From Pantoea anthophila (lineage in GTDB: Bacteria; Pseudomonadota; Gammaproteobacteria; Enterobacterales; Enterobacteriaceae), in contig NZ_VHIZ01000050.1 of assembly GCF_006494375.1 (NCBI RefSeq), forward strand, positions 248,001-312,000: 64,000 bases of DNA. Direction: 5' to 3'. Positions 10,830 to 22,349 of the stretch are shown here, in pieces. Below the pieces are notes generated by a model. It made no database searches. It worked only from the letters and a program-made list of their open reading frames with translations, and was not told where the DNA came from. The translations under genes were made by a program, and so were the position numbers. Each line of letters starts with the position of its first letter. The stretch's first letter is position 1.

Positions 10830-12173
10830 TCAGCGGTAGCGTTTTGTCGGGCTATTTTGATCCTGTTCAGCCAGCCAGCTTAGCTTTTCGCCAATCTTGC
10901 CCTCAAGCCCGCGCTGGGTTGGACGGTAATAGCGCGCGTCAGCCAGTTCCGGTGGGAAATAGACTTCACCTGCGGCATAGGCGTTGGTTTCATCATGGGC
11001 GTAGCGATACTCTTTGCCGAGTCCCATCTCTTTCATCAGCTTCGTTGGCGCGTTGCGCAGGTGTTCCGGCACATCAAAATCCGGATGGTCACGGGCATCC
11101 CGCATGGCGGCCTTGAAGGCGGTATAAACGGCATTACTCTTCGGTGCGCAGGCCAGATAAACAATCGCCTGTGCAATGGCGCGCTCCCCTTCTGCCGGGC
11201 CTACGCGTGTGAAACAGTCCCACGCGGCAATAGCGACCTGCATCCCGCGCGGATCGGCATTGCCGACATCCTCAGAGGCGATAGCCAGTAACCGGCGCGC
11301 CACATAGAGCGGGTCGCCCCCGGCGGTGATAATACGTGCATACCAGTAGAGCGCCGCATCAGGCGCAGAGCCACGCACGGATTTGTGCAGCGCCGAAATC
11401 AGATCGTAAAAGCGGTCACCTTTGTTGTCGAAACGCGCCGAACGCTCGCCAGACACTTCATTAAGCAACTGAGGCGTGAGTTCCCGCTGGCCGGATGCGG
11501 TGGTTTCGGCCATATCGGCCATCATCTCCAGCGTGTTCAGTGCCCGACGCGCATCACCATTCACCAGCTCAGCGATCATTCTGCGCGTGTTGTCCGGCAG
11601 GACAATATCTGTATCGCCGTAGCCACGCGTTTTGTCCTGCATCGCCTGATCCAGCACCTGCTCGATATCTTCCAGCGTCAGGGATTTCAGCAGATAGACG
11701 CGGGCGCGCGACAGTAATGCCGAGTTGAGTTCAAAAGAGGGGTTTTCTGTGGTGGCACCAATAAAAGTAATGGTGCCATCTTCGATGTGGGGTAAAAAAG
11801 CATCCTGCTGGCTTTTGTTGAACCGGTGCACCTCGTCCACAAACAGGATCGTCCGTCGCCCGGCCTGCTTATTCTGCCTGGCACGCTCAATGGCCTCCCG
11901 GATCTCTTTAACCCCGGAGGTCACGGCTGAGATACGCTCCACATCGGCATTGCCATAGTGCGCAATGATTTCAGCCAGCGTGGTCTTGCCGGTCCCGGGG
12001 GGTCCCCAGAGGATCATGGAGTGCAGGTGCCCTGCCTCAATGGCACGCGGCAGCGGTTTACCGGCACCCAGCAGATGTTGCTGACCAATGTACTGTTTCA
12101 ACGTTTCTGGCCGCATACGCGCGGCCAGAGGTTTGAAATTTTCGGTGGAAAAATCCAGGGACAGGTTACTCAC
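10830..12173 (-). CDS. rarA: replication-associated recombination protein A (RarA/MgsA)
   Basis: RarA is an AAA+ ATPase of the clamp-loader/WRNIP1 family that acts at stalled replication forks. Its 447 residues equal the E. coli length. Walker A is GPPGTGKTT near residues 57-65, and Walker B is ILFVDEVH near 109-116. The sensor-type [10 protein letters not shown] follows near 141-150, and the C-terminal half is the tetramerisation region. The start is GTG with GAGG five bases upstream. It begins 7 bp after the lolA stop, so the two are probably co-transcribed, as in E. coli. Confidence 0.97.
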   Translation of the reverse strand: MSNLSLDFSTENFKPLAARMRPETLKQYIGQQHLLGAGKPLPRAIEAGHLHSMILWGPPGTGKTTLAEIIAHYGNADVERISAVTSGVKEIREAIERARQNKQAGRRTILFVDEVHRFNKSQQDAFLPHIEDGTITFIGATTENPSFELNSALLSRARVYLLKSLTLEDIEQVLDQAMQDKTRGYGDTDIVLPDNTRRMIAELVNGDARRALNTLEMMADMAETTASGQRELTPQLLNEVSGERSARFDNKGDRFYDLISALHKSVRGSAPDAALYWYARIITAGGDPLYVARRLLAIASEDVGNADPRGMQVAIAAWDCFTRVGPAEGERAIAQAIVYLACAPKSNAVYTAFKAAMRDARDHPDFDVPEHLRNAPTKLMKEMGLGKEYRYAHDETNAYAAGEVYFPPELADARYYRPTQRGLEGKIGEKLSWLAEQDQNSPTKRYR

Positions 12174-12180
12174 CGTGACC

Positions 12181-12792
12181 TCACTGACGTTGGTCGTCCA
12201 CCGTCACGCCTTTTGGCGGTGTGAACGTGAATTTGTCCGGGCTGATTGCACCATTCTGCTGACTTTTCAGCTGATAATCGCTGCGCTGTCCATCCTGTTC
12301 CACCGCGCTGAAGCGATTGATGGTTCCGCCAGGCGTTACCTGAATCGTAAACTGTTTCAGATTGCCATCACTGCTTTTCGGCGTCAGTTCGAAATTGTCG
12401 CCCTGCTGTTTGATGTTGTACTGCTTCCAGTCATTGGACTGGTTGCGGGCAATCAGCATAAACGGCGTATTGCTCGTCGCATTCTGCAGCAGGCTGACCG
12501 TCGCCTGTTCAACAAACGGGTTGTAGAACCACAGCGATTTGCCGTCAGAGATGATGATGCTTTCGTCCGGGGCGGTCATATGCCAGTTAAACAGGCTGGG
12601 ACGCTTGACCCACAGCTCGCCTTCACCATCCTGCACGCTGGCGCCACTGCTGTCCGTGACTTTTTGTGTGAAGCTGGCGTGGAAGCTGCTGACCTTATTC
12701 AGGCGCTGTTGCAGATCACTGGACGCATCAGCCAGCACGCTGGCTGAAGCAAAGGTGGCCAACAGGCCCAGAGCGATTACGCGTAATTTCAT
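12181..12792 (-). CDS. lolA: outer membrane lipoprotein carrier protein LolA
   Basis: LolA is the periplasmic chaperone that takes lipoproteins from LolCDE and delivers them to LolB at the outer membrane. A Sec signal peptide with hydrophobic core [19 protein letters not shown] is followed by the mature start [10 protein letters not shown]. The conserved [11 protein letters not shown] and [13 protein letters not shown] stretches are present. I used the ATG at 12790-12792, which has AAGGA ten bases upstream and gives 203 residues, exactly the E. coli length. A TTG nine bases upstream sits too close to that ribosome site. rarA follows 7 bp downstream. Confidence 0.96.
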   Translation of the reverse strand: MKLRVIALGLLATFASASVLADASSDLQQRLNKVSSFHASFTQKVTDSSGASVQDGEGELWVKRPSLFNWHMTAPDESIIISDGKSLWFYNPFVEQATVSLLQNATSNTPFMLIARNQSNDWKQYNIKQQGDNFELTPKSSDGNLKQFTIQVTPGGTINRFSAVEQDGQRSDYQLKSQQNGAISPDKFTFTPPKGVTVDDQRQ

Positions 12793-12912
12793 CTGCTTCA
12801 ATTCCTTATTTAAACGTTCCCATCGATGACTGCTTTAAGCCTGGTCGCCGTTCCGCCATCAGGATAGAGGAAAAAACCGAAAGCTGATTCAGATATGGGG
12901 GATAAACCGCAT

Positions 12913-12944
12913 AAAAACAATGAGCCAGTCGGAACTGGCTCATT
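12913..12944 (-). terminator. ftsK rho-independent terminator
   Basis: A perfect 11-bp stem AATGAGCCAGT/ACTGGCTCATT (12919-12929 and 12934-12944) with a 4-base loop is followed on the minus strand by GTTTTTATG. It lies 26 bp past the ftsK stop and before lolA. Confidence 0.85.
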
Positions 12945-12969
12945 AAGACGTGTTACAACCTGTTAACCG

Positions 12970-15900
12970 TTACATTTCGTGTGGCGGTGGCGACAGCACT
13001 TCACGGTTGCCATTGTGTCCGGGTGCAGAGACGATACCCTGCGCTTCCATCTGTTCAATGATCCGTGCCGCGCGGTTATAGCCGATGCGGAACTGACGCT
13101 GCACGCCTGAAATGGACGCGCGGCGCTTGTCGATGACAAAGCTGACAGCCTGATCGAACAGCGGATCCAGCTCTTCATCACTCTCCATTCCACCGGCACT
13201 TTCGCTCTCTTCGCCCGCCGTAATGTTTTCGATATATTGCGGACGGCCACGCGCTTTCCAGTCCTGAACCACCGCGTGAACTTCCTGGTCGCGAACAAAC
13301 GCGCCATGAACACGAATCGGTATTGAGGAGTTTGGCGGCATGTAGAGCATGTCACCCATACCCAGCAGCGACTCTGCGCCACCCTGATCGAGGATGGTGC
13401 GCGAGTCAATCTTGCTGGAAACGGTAAAGGCGATACGTGTCGGGATGTTCGCTTTAATCAGACCGGTAATAACATCGACAGAAGGACGCTGTGTGGCCAG
13501 CACCAGGTGAATACCGGCAGCACGGGCTTTCTGTGCCAGGCGCGCAATCAGCTCTTCAACCTTTTTACCGACCGCCATGATCAGGTCAGCAAACTCATCG
13601 ACCATCACCACGATGTAAGGCAGTTTCTCCAGCACCGGCGGCGTCATATCCATGCTGTCACCCGGCTTCCAGAACGGATCAGGAATCGGCCGTCCCATCG
13701 CTTCCGCCTGCTCAACTTTTTCGTTGTAGCCCGCCAGGTTACGCACGCCCAGCGCCGACATCAGCTTGTAGCGACGCTCCATCTCACCCACGCTCCAGCG
13801 CAGCGCATTCGCCGCATCCTTCATGTCGGTTACCACTTCCGTCAGCAGGTGCGGAATGCCTTCATAGACCGACAGTTCGAGCATTTTCGGGTCGATCATG
13901 ATGAAGCGCACTTCTTCCGGCGTCGCCTTGTAAAGCATGCTGATGATCATGGCGTTTACGCCCACCGATTTACCGGAACCTGTCGTACCGGCAACCAGCA
14001 GGTGAGGCATTTTCGCCAGATCGGCGACGACCGGCTGACCGGCAATGTCTTTACCCAGCACCACAGCCAGCGGAGAAGTATTGTCACGGAATTTAGGACA
14101 ATCCAGTACTTCACGCAGATAGACGGTCTGACGATGTTTGTTAGGCAGTTCCAGACCGACATAAGGTTTGCCTGGAATGACTTCCACCACACGCACCGCG
14201 ACTGTCGACAGTGAGCGAGCCAGGTCGCGTGACAGGTTGGAGATACGTGCCGCTTTCACACCCGGCGCCAGGTCAAGCTCGAAACGGGTGATGACCGGCC
14301 CCGGTGAAATGCCGACCACCTCCGCCTTGACGCGATAGTCACCCAGACGCGACTCCACCAGGCGGGCAGTCTGCTCAAGTGAGAACATATCTACCGGCTC
14401 TTCCTCTTCCGGCGGTGCGGTCAGCAGATCCAGCGAAGGCAGCGGCGTGGAAGGTTTCTCCAGCGGCTGCTCATGACGCATCAGGAACGGGTGGATCAGG
14501 CTGTCATGCAGTGACGGCTTCGCTTCTTCAACCGGCTGAACCGGTGCCGCTGGCGAACCATAAGCGGGCCCAGCATTGTCCGCAGCCGGTGCATGATAAG
14601 CAGGAGCCGCGGGCGCAGCGTAGGCTGATGCAGAGTGGGCCGGAGCCTGAGGCGCGGCCGGGGCGCTGTAAGCAGGCGCGGCATAATCCGGCTCAGGCGT
14701 TGCCGCTGGCGGAGCATAGGCGGGCTCTGCCGGCGCATAGCGTGGGGGAGCAGGAACCTGAGCCGGAGCCTGCGGTTCTGAAACCTCACGCACCTGCTGC
14801 CAGGGTTCATGTGAAACCGCCGGCGCTTCCGGTTCCGGCGTAGCGGCAATGGTGAACAGCGGTTCAGACGGGCCTTCATCAACCAGATCTTTCATTGGCG
14901 AAAAATCAAAGGCTGACGCGGTATCCAGATTAAAGACCGGTTCTTTTCGCTCTTGCGGTTCATAGCGCTGCTGCTGCTGTTCGGCGAACTGCCGCGCCAG
15001 GGCGGCCTGCTGCTGCGCCTCCTGTTCTTCCTCATCATCCTGCTGCCAGCCGGCGCCATACCGCTGCTGCTGTTCAGACTGGAAGGCCTGGCGCAGTTCA
15101 GCCTGCTGCTGCGCTTCTTCAGCCTCCTGAGTCGGAAGCTCGGATGCAGCCGCAGTCGATTCAGCGCTTTCCGCTTTCGCTTTCTCTTCAGCCATACGCT
15201 GCGAAGGTAACTTAATACCATACGAGGCCAGCTCACGGCGGGTAGGCAGTTTTACCGGATTAGGACGCGGCAATGCCGGGCCAATACCCTGCTTAACCTG
15301 CGGATTCAGATTCGTTTCAGGTGCCAGGTCAAAGACCGGGGCCGTGCGCGTCGCGGTTCGGGAGGCAGCGGCAGCGGCGGTGACCGCGGCTGTTGCGGCG
15401 GGCACCACAGGGTTGACCGGCGTGTCGCGCCAGTTCCCCATTTTCGGCTCATCATCGTCATAGGCACTGAACGCCGGAGCCGCTGGCGCCTCGTCAGGCA
15501 TTTCAAAGTGATAAAGCGGAGGTGCGGCAGCAGGCGCAGATGCACTCTGCGTTGCCGTCGGCGCAGACGCTGCCGCATAAGCAGGGGCGCTCTGAGGCGG
15601 TGCCGGCTGCACAGGCGCAGCTGGCTGGGAGGCCGACAGGCTTTCTGCTGCTGGATGCACTGCTGACGGCGGTACGGCTGCAGGCGCTGCGGACGCAGCA
15701 GGCCCGGCGGTTGCCGCTGCAACAGGCGCAGCCGGAGTCAGCAGCACATCGGCTGCTTCTGCGGTAGTGGCGACGGCCGCGCTGGTGGCTGCGGCGGCTT
15801 TAGCCAGCAACGGATCCTGCTCAGACGGTGAGGGTTCAGCGGCTTTGCGGGGGGCAGACAGCAGCACATCATCATCCTGATCGCCGGTATGCAGCACAGG

Positions 15901-16575
15901 CGCGTCATCATACTCACGCGAATCCTGTTCATCCTCTTCCTGCCAGGGTTCATCGTGACGGGAGCGGTTGCTGGCAAAGGTCAGCACGCCCATCACGACC
16001 CCACCAATTCTCTCGGCGATAGTGAGCCATGACCAGCCAGTGTACAGCGTGATACCTGCCGCCCAGACGCAGAGCAGCATCAGCGTGCCGCCAGCCGGAC
16101 TAAACCAGGGAGCGATGGCATTACTCACCAGGCTGCCGATCACCCCGCCGGAGGCAAAGTACCAGATGTCATCTGCGTTGAGTGCCGCCATGCCACAGGT
16201 GGTGACCACCAGCGCAAGAACGCCGATCAGGCGCAGCCCGACAGCAAAGTAGTCAAAATAGTCCTGATTATCGCGCTGACGGAAGGCAATCCAGCACAGA
16301 CCCAGGATAACCGGCGGAATGGCGTACGCCATTACACCAAAGATGAAAAGTAAGGTGTCAGCCAGCCAGGCACCGACGCTGCCGCCGATATTGTGGATAG
16401 GTTCATGCCAGGCCGTTTGCGACCAGCTCGGGTCGGAAGGGTTAAAACTGACCAGTGAAACCATCAGGTAGATGGCAAACAGCGCCACCAGAATGAGCAA
16501 CGCTTCCAGCAGACGACGTCCACTGCTCAGCGACTGTAACGTAACGTCTTTATCTTCTGTATATTCCTGGCTCAA
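12970..16575 (-). CDS. ftsK: DNA translocase FtsK
   Basis: FtsK anchors at the division septum and pumps chromosomal DNA to resolve dimers with XerCD at dif. The N-terminus (about 20-170) has four membrane segments. A long low-complexity Ala/Pro/Gln-rich linker spans about 200-700. The motor domain carries Walker [14 protein letters not shown] and Walker [13 protein letters not shown]. The C-terminal winged-helix gamma domain ([16 protein letters not shown]) reads KOPS. I chose a TTG start at 16573-16575: GGAG lies seven bases upstream and the product then begins MSQEY as in E. coli. The ATG at 16623 lies inside a hairpin and adds 16 unconserved residues. At 1201 residues it is shorter than the 1329 of E. 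coli, the difference being in the linker. Confidence 0.95.
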   Translation of the reverse strand: MSQEYTEDKDVTLQSLSSGRRLLEALLILVALFAIYLMVSLVSFNPSDPSWSQTAWHEPIHNIGGSVGAWLADTLLFIFGVMAYAIPPVILGLCWIAFRQRDNQDYFDYFAVGLRLIGVLALVVTTCGMAALNADDIWYFASGGVIGSLVSNAIAPWFSPAGGTLMLLCVWAAGITLYTGWSWLTIAERIGGVVMGVLTFASNRSRHDEPWQEEDEQDSREYDDAPVLHTGDQDDDVLLSAPRKAAEPSPSEQDPLLAKAAAATSAAVATTAEAADVLLTPAAPVAAATAGPAASAAPAAVPPSAVHPAAESLSASQPAAPVQPAPPQSAPAYAAASAPTATQSASAPAAAPPLYHFEMPDEAPAAPAFSAYDDDEPKMGNWRDTPVNPVVPAATAAVTAAAAASRTATRTAPVFDLAPETNLNPQVKQGIGPALPRPNPVKLPTRRELASYGIKLPSQRMAEEKAKAESAESTAAASELPTQEAEEAQQQAELRQAFQSEQQQRYGAGWQQDDEEEQEAQQQAALARQFAEQQQQRYEPQERKEPVFNLDTASAFDFSPMKDLVDEGPSEPLFTIAATPEPEAPAVSHEPWQQVREVSEPQAPAQVPAPPRYAPAEPAYAPPAATPEPDYAAPAYSAPAAPQAPAHSASAYAAPAAPAYHAPAADNAGPAYGSPAAPVQPVEEAKPSLHDSLIHPFLMRHEQPLEKPSTPLPSLDLLTAPPEEEEPVDMFSLEQTARLVESRLGDYRVKAEVVGISPGPVITRFELDLAPGVKAARISNLSRDLARSLSTVAVRVVEVIPGKPYVGLELPNKHRQTVYLREVLDCPKFRDNTSPLAVVLGKDIAGQPVVADLAKMPHLLVAGTTGSGKSVGVNAMIISMLYKATPEEVRFIMIDPKMLELSVYEGIPHLLTEVVTDMKDAANALRWSVGEMERRYKLMSALGVRNLAGYNEKVEQAEAMGRPIPDPFWKPGDSMDMTPPVLEKLPYIVVMVDEFADLIMAVGKKVEELIARLAQKARAAGIHLVLATQRPSVDVITGLIKANIPTRIAFTVSSKIDSRTILDQGGAESLLGMGDMLYMPPNSSIPIRVHGAFVRDQEVHAVVQDWKARGRPQYIENITAGEESESAGGMESDEELDPLFDQAVSFVIDKRRASISGVQRQFRIGYNRAARIIEQMEAQGIVSAPGHNGNREVLSPPPHEM

Positions 16576-16611
16576 GAGGACTCTCCAGGTGCCTGTAAAG
16601 TAAGAAGCAAC

Positions 16612-16633
16612 AGCGTCGGGCAAGCCCGACGCT
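16612..16633 (-). terminator. strong hairpin between lrp and ftsK
   Basis: A perfect 10-bp GC-rich stem AGCGTCGGGC/GCCCGACGCT with a 2-base loop lies 60 bp downstream of the lrp stop and upstream of ftsK. The following minus-strand sequence is only moderately T-rich. It is either a weak lrp terminator or a leader hairpin for ftsK. Confidence 0.5.
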
Positions 16634-16693
16634 GATCCTGTATGAATTCACAGGAGTGTACCGAAATATCTCAGGTTTTGCACCTGCCCCGCA

Positions 16694-17188
16694 TCAGCGA
16701 GTCTTGATCACCAGGCGATTGCTCTGTTTGACCTCTTCCATGACGACATAGGTTCGCGTGTCGTTCACGCCCGGCAGGCGCAACAGGGTCTCACCCAGCA
16801 ACTTACGATAGGCAGACATGTCAGGAACGCGCGTTTTCAGCAGGTAGTCGAAATCACCGGAAACGAGGTGACACTCTTGAGTTTCCTCAAGTTTTTGCAC
16901 AGCGGCGTTAAATTGCTCAAACACATCCGGCGCACCACGATTCAGAGTAATCTCAACGAATACCAGCAGAGAAGCATCAAGATAGTGCGGGTTCAGCTGT
17001 GCGGTGTAGCCAAGAATAAATCCCTGACGTTCGAGACGGCGCACGCGCTCAAGACATGGCGTAGGCGATAATCCTACGCGTTTGGAAAGCTCTACGTTTG
17101 AAATACGACCATCTTTCTGAAGTTCGTTCAGAATGTTCCTGTCAATTCTGTCGAGATCTTTCCCGGGGCGTTTCTTATTATCTACCAT
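16694..17188 (-). CDS. lrp: leucine-responsive regulatory protein
   Basis: Lrp is the global feast/famine regulator that controls amino-acid metabolism, transport and pili genes, with leucine as effector. The 164 residues are family length. The N-terminal winged helix-turn-helix spans about 15-65 (RISNVELSKRVGLSPTP), and the C-terminal RAM/AsnC ligand domain follows. The sequence is nearly the E. coli one, as expected for this very conserved protein. It is divergent from trxB over a 518-bp gap, and a long structured 5' leader is likely. Confidence 0.98.
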   Translation of the reverse strand: MVDNKKRPGKDLDRIDRNILNELQKDGRISNVELSKRVGLSPTPCLERVRRLERQGFILGYTAQLNPHYLDASLLVFVEITLNRGAPDVFEQFNAAVQKLEETQECHLVSGDFDYLLKTRVPDMSAYRKLLGETLLRLPGVNDTRTYVVMEEVKQSNRLVIKTR

Positions 17189-17299
17189 TATTATTGTCTC
17201 TCTTCATTCCTTCCCTTTACCTGCCACACCCTGAAAACGCTCATTGTTCGGGGCATTTTTGAAGTGAGCTAACAGAGCCTGTGGGTGAGACTTATCGAT

Positions 17300-17333
17300 A
17301 TGACGCATGCTGTCTGTCCACATCATGCGTCAT
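17300..17333 (-). repeat. inverted repeat in the lrp leader (ATGACGCATG arms)
   Basis: Perfect 10-base arms ATGACGCATG (17300-17309) and CATGCGTCAT (17324-17333) are separated by 14 bases. Flanking GATA/TATC bases nearly extend the match. It lies about 110-145 bases upstream of lrp and has no T-run, so it is not a terminator. Confidence 0.6.
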
Positions 17334-17370
17334 TATCCATACCAGGCTGCTTTTATTCGGCGTTAAGTGC

Positions 17371-17395
17371 AAAACAGGCGATGAAAACCTGTTTT
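17371..17395 (-). repeat. inverted repeat in the lrp leader (AAAACAGG arms)
   Basis: Arms AAAACAGG (17371-17378) and CCTGTTTT (17388-17395) are separated by 9 bases, about 185-205 bases upstream of lrp. On the minus strand the 3' arm ends in TTTTG, so a terminator-like attenuator in the lrp leader is possible. Confidence 0.5.
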
Positions 17396-17637
17396 GTTCC
17401 GATAAATGTTATCCGCTTCTGATAATGTTTTCGCAAAAGCGCAGGCGATTGTCAAAGTAAAATCACCAAATTCAGGACAAGATGCCAGACAGACCGCTGG
17501 GTTACTGTTTTTAAATGAGGTTTTTTCAGCTATTGCACCGCTTAAGCGGAGTTTTGCCCCCTTTTGGCGCATTGCAGAGGCAAAGTTGCCATTCATCGTC
17601 TACGCCACTTGCAGCTATCGTTAACAAAATTGCCTAA

Positions 17638-18672
<1,035 letters not shown>

Positions 18673-18701
18673 GTTGTTAACCCGCTGATCTCAAATGTTC
18701 C

Positions 18702-18729
18702 AGGCGACGGTTTTTCAGTCGCCTTTTTT
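18702..18729 (+). terminator. trxB rho-independent terminator
   Basis: A 7-bp stem AGGCGAC (18702-18708) / GTCGCCT (18718-18724) with a 9-base loop is followed by a T-run, 30 bp after the trxB stop. cydDC therefore probably uses its own promoter. Confidence 0.8.
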
Positions 18730-18816
18730 ATTGCCCTCATGCTAGATTCTGGCGCCAGAAAGGAGGGAAATGCCTTTCCCTCTCCTCCCCATCATCGACA
18801 TTTAGCATGGTCTCGC

Positions 18817-20586
18817 ATGGATAAATCGCGGCAGCAGCATCTCACCCGCTGGCTTCGTCAGCAGCGTCATTTCGGCGGTCGCTGGTTGCGCCTGAATACG
18901 CTGCTGGGCACCGTCAGTGCCCTGCTGATTATTGCCCAGGCAGGTTTACTGGCCTCACTGCTTCAGACGCTGATCATCGGGCAACAGCCCCGTGAAACTG
19001 TGACGGCCAGCCTGCTGCTGTTGCTGCTCTGCTTTGTGCTGCGCGCTCTGATGAATTATGCCCGTGAACGGACCGGCTATCGTGCCGGGCAGGCGATCCG
19101 TCAGGCGTTACGTCAGCAGGTGCTGGACCAGCTCGCCGGGCTGGGTCCGGCGTGGATTCAGGGTAAACCGGCCGGTAGCTGGGCGACCCTGCTGCTGGAA
19201 CAGATTGAAGAGATGCAGGAGTACTATGCACGCTATCTGCCGCAGATGACGCTGGCAGTACTGATCCCCTGCTGCATTCTGCTGACAATTTTTCCGCTCA
19301 ACTGGACCGCGGGTCTGATCCTGTTTGCCACCGCCCCTCTGATTCCACTGTTTATGGCGCTGGTGGGGATGGGCGCCGCTGAAGCCAACCGGCGGAACTT
19401 CCTGGTGCTGGCGCGTCTGAGCGGTAACTTCCTGGATCGCCTGCGCGGCCGGGAGACGCTGCGACTCTTCTATCGGGGTGCAGCAGAGCAGCAGGCGGTG
19501 GCAGACGCCACCACCGATTTTCGCCAGCGCACCATGGAAGTGCTGCGCCTCGCTTTTCTCTCCTCCGCCGTACTGGAATTTTTTGCCTCCCTGGCGATCG
19601 CTGTCGTGGCAGTCTATTTTGGCTTCTCCTATCTGGGCGAATTGCATTTCGGCGACTATGGCCGCGGCGTAACGCTGTTCGCCGGTTTTCTGGTACTGAT
19701 TCTGGCGCCAGAATTTTTTCAGCCACTGCGCGATCTCGGCGCGTTTTATCATGCCAAAGCTCAGGCGGTAGGCGCTGCCGATGCACTCGAAACGTTTATG
19801 CAGGCTACGCCAGCCGCCGCACCTCAGCAGGGTCAGATCCCCTTCACGGCCGATCGTTCCCTCTCACTGACCGCCGACCAGATGGAAGTCTGCGCCCCCG
19901 ATGGTCAGGTACTGTGTGGCCCGCTCACGTTTACCATCGCCGCCGGTGAGCAGATTGCGCTGGTCGGTCAGAGCGGGGCTGGCAAAACGGCGCTGATGAA
20001 CGCCCTGCTCGGCTTCCTGCCTTACCGGGGATCGCTCAGGGCTAACGGGGTTGAATTGCGCGATCTGCAGCGGGCGGACTGGCATCAGCAGCTCAGCTGG
20101 GTAGGACAGAACCCTCAGCTACCGGCCGCCACGCTCCGTGACAACATCGTGATGAGTGCAGCCTGGGAGGCGGAACGATTTGCCGCACTGCTGGAGGCGT
20201 GCGGAATTAATGAGTTCCTGCCGCGTCTGCCCGACGGCATCGATACCCGCCCCGGCGAGGGGAGTCAGCTGCTCTCTGTGGGTCAGGCGCAGCGGGTCGC
20301 CGTCGCGCGCGCGCTCTACAAAAGGTCGCATTTTTTACTGCTTGATGAACCCGCTGCCAGCCTGGACGCACTCAGCGAACGTCATGTAATGACAGCGCTG
20401 AATCAGGCGGCCTCCCGACAGACCACGCTGATGATTACCCATCAGATTGATACGCTGAGCCGCTGGCAGACCCTCTGGGTTTTGGAGGCGGGTAAGCTGG
20501 TGCAGCAGGGAGAGTGGCAGGCGCTGTCGCAACAGCCCGGTGCTTTTCGTGAGATGCTGCAACATCGTCAACAGGAGATCCGCTGA
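18817..20586 (+). CDS. cydD: heterodimeric ABC exporter for heme/thiols, subunit CydD
   Basis: CydD pairs with CydC in an inner-membrane ABC exporter needed to assemble cytochrome bd and linked to heme and to glutathione/cysteine movement. The 589 residues have six membrane segments (about 25-310) and an ATPase domain. Walker A is GQSGAGKTAL and the signature is LSVGQAQRVAVARAL, with Walker B LLLDEPAASLD. The signature is the degenerate LSVGQ also found in E. coli. I chose the ATG at 18817 (MDKSRQ, as E. coli MNKSRQ) although its ribosome site is weak. Its stop overlaps the cydC start by one base. Confidence 0.96.
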   Translation: MDKSRQQHLTRWLRQQRHFGGRWLRLNTLLGTVSALLIIAQAGLLASLLQTLIIGQQPRETVTASLLLLLLCFVLRALMNYARERTGYRAGQAIRQALRQQVLDQLAGLGPAWIQGKPAGSWATLLLEQIEEMQEYYARYLPQMTLAVLIPCCILLTIFPLNWTAGLILFATAPLIPLFMALVGMGAAEANRRNFLVLARLSGNFLDRLRGRETLRLFYRGAAEQQAVADATTDFRQRTMEVLRLAFLSSAVLEFFASLAIAVVAVYFGFSYLGELHFGDYGRGVTLFAGFLVLILAPEFFQPLRDLGAFYHAKAQAVGAADALETFMQATPAAAPQQGQIPFTADRSLSLTADQMEVCAPDGQVLCGPLTFTIAAGEQIALVGQSGAGKTALMNALLGFLPYRGSLRANGVELRDLQRADWHQQLSWVGQNPQLPAATLRDNIVMSAAWEAERFAALLEACGINEFLPRLPDGIDTRPGEGSQLLSVGQAQRVAVARALYKRSHFLLLDEPAASLDALSERHVMTALNQAASRQTTLMITHQIDTLSRWQTLWVLEAGKLVQQGEWQALSQQPGAFREMLQHRQQEIR

Positions 20587-22316
20587 TGTCCGCCCTGCGC
20601 CCCTTTCTTCGTCTCTGGCTCCGCCACCCTTTTCGCCTCGCGCTGGGCATCGTCCTGGCGATTGCGACCCTGCTGGCGAGTATTGGCCTGCTGACCCTGT
20701 CTGGCTGGTTTCTGGCCGCCTCATCCGTCGCAGGCGTGGCCGGCCTCTACAGCTTTAACTATATGCTGCCTGCGGCCGGCGTGCGTGGCGCCGCCATTAT
20801 TCGTACGGCGGCGCGCTATGCGGAACGCCTGGTGAGTCACGATGCGACTTTCCGGGTGCTTCAGCATCTGCGTCTCCACACCTTCAGCCGTCTGATGGCG
20901 CTTTCGCCCGGGCAGCTGTTGCGGTTCCGGCAGGCGGATCTGCTCAACCGCTTTGTGGCCGATGTGGACACGCTGGATCATCTCTATCTGCGCGTCATTT
21001 CGCCGCTGACCGGTGCCCTGGTGGTCATCGTGGTGGTCACTACGGGCATGAGTTTCATCGACATCGGGCTGGCCCTGACGCTGGGCGGCATCATGCTGGT
21101 CACCCTGATCGTGATGCCCGCGCTCTTTTATCGCCTGGGCCGGCCCGCGGGCGTCGCCATTGCGCGTGGCCGCGCCCGCTGGCGCTTACAGCTGATGCAG
21201 TGGCTGACGGCGCAGGCAGAACTGACGTTATACGGTGCGTCGCCGGCGTGGCGTCAGCGACTGGATGAAGATGAACAGCAGTGGCAGCAGTCGCAAAGCC
21301 AGCAGCAGCGTCTGCAGGCCCTGGCGCAGAGCCTGCTGCTGCTGATTAGCGGCGTGACGGTTACACTTCTGCTCTGGCATGGGGCTGCGACAGTCAGTCA
21401 GCAGCAACTCCCCGGCTCGCTGATTGCGCTGGTCGTGTTTTGCGCGCTGGCAGCCTTTGAGGCGCTGGCTCCGGTTGCGGGCGCCTTTCTGCCGATGTCT
21501 CAGGTGACCACCGCGGCTCAGCGGGTCAGTGACATTATCGATCAATCACCTGCCATCACCTTTCCGGCCCATTCCGCTGCCCGGCCCGGCAGCCTGACCG
21601 TCGATATCGATCGGCTCGACTTCAGCTATCCCGATCGGCCAGACCGGGTGCTTGATCAATTTACGCTTAAAGTGGATGCGGGCGAACACATTGCACTGCT
21701 CGGGCCCACCGGCTGCGGAAAATCCACCCTGCTGGCGCTGCTGACCCGCGGCTGGAACAGCCAGCAGGGTGATATCCGCCTGAACGATCTGCCGATCGCC
21801 GCCTGGTCAGAATCAGCACTGCGCCAGCGCATCAGTGTGGTTACTCAGCGGGTGCATCTTTTCAGTCAGAGCCTGCGCGATAACTTACTGCTGGCCTCTC
21901 CCGGCGCCAGTGATGAGCAACTGAATCAGGTGCTGAGCCAGGTTGGCCTGCAGCGCCTGCTGGAGAATCAGGAAGGCTTAAATGCCTGGATGGGCGAAGG
22001 CGGCCGGCCGCTTTCCGGTGGTGAACTGCGTCGGCTGGCGCTGGCGCGCGCATTACTGCACGACGGCGATCTCTGGCTGCTGGATGAACCCACCGAAGGG
22101 CTGGATGCCACCACCGAACAGCATATTCTCGCCCTGCTGCAGCAGCTGACCGCCGGAAAAACCGTCATTATGATTACCCATCGCCTGAGCGGTCTGGAAA
22201 AGATGGATCGCATCTGTGTGATGGACAACGGGACGATTGTCGAACAGGGCAGCCATTGCGAATTAATCTCAAAAGCGGGTCGCTACTGGCGTTTCCGGCA
22301 ACGGATTGCGCTATAG
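20586..22316 (+). CDS. cydC: heterodimeric ABC exporter for heme/thiols, subunit CydC
   Basis: CydC is the partner of CydD. The 576-residue protein has an N-terminal transmembrane domain (about 15-300) and a C-terminal ATPase. Walker A is GPTGCGKSTLL, the signature is the canonical LSGGELRRLALARALL, and Walker B is LWLLDEPTEGLD. The asymmetry between this canonical signature and the LSVGQ of CydD matches the family. ATG overlaps the cydD TGA (TGATG), implying translational coupling and equimolar synthesis. aat follows 33 bp downstream. Confidence 0.97.
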   Translation: MSALRPFLRLWLRHPFRLALGIVLAIATLLASIGLLTLSGWFLAASSVAGVAGLYSFNYMLPAAGVRGAAIIRTAARYAERLVSHDATFRVLQHLRLHTFSRLMALSPGQLLRFRQADLLNRFVADVDTLDHLYLRVISPLTGALVVIVVVTTGMSFIDIGLALTLGGIMLVTLIVMPALFYRLGRPAGVAIARGRARWRLQLMQWLTAQAELTLYGASPAWRQRLDEDEQQWQQSQSQQQRLQALAQSLLLLISGVTVTLLLWHGAATVSQQQLPGSLIALVVFCALAAFEALAPVAGAFLPMSQVTTAAQRVSDIIDQSPAITFPAHSAARPGSLTVDIDRLDFSYPDRPDRVLDQFTLKVDAGEHIALLGPTGCGKSTLLALLTRGWNSQQGDIRLNDLPIAAWSESALRQRISVVTQRVHLFSQSLRDNLLLASPGASDEQLNQVLSQVGLQRLLENQEGLNAWMGEGGRPLSGGELRRLALARALLHDGDLWLLDEPTEGLDATTEQHILALLQQLTAGKTVIMITHRLSGLEKMDRICVMDNGTIVEQGSHCELISKAGRYWRFRQRIAL

Positions 22317-22349
22317 TCTTAGCGAAATGCTGACGAGTAACCTATCGCG

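Noticed and set aside
16576..16623. Longer ftsK start at the ATG at 16623
   Set aside because: It lies inside a GC hairpin, adds 16 unconserved residues and lacks a ribosome site, whereas the TTG at 16575 has GGAG and matches the family N-terminus.
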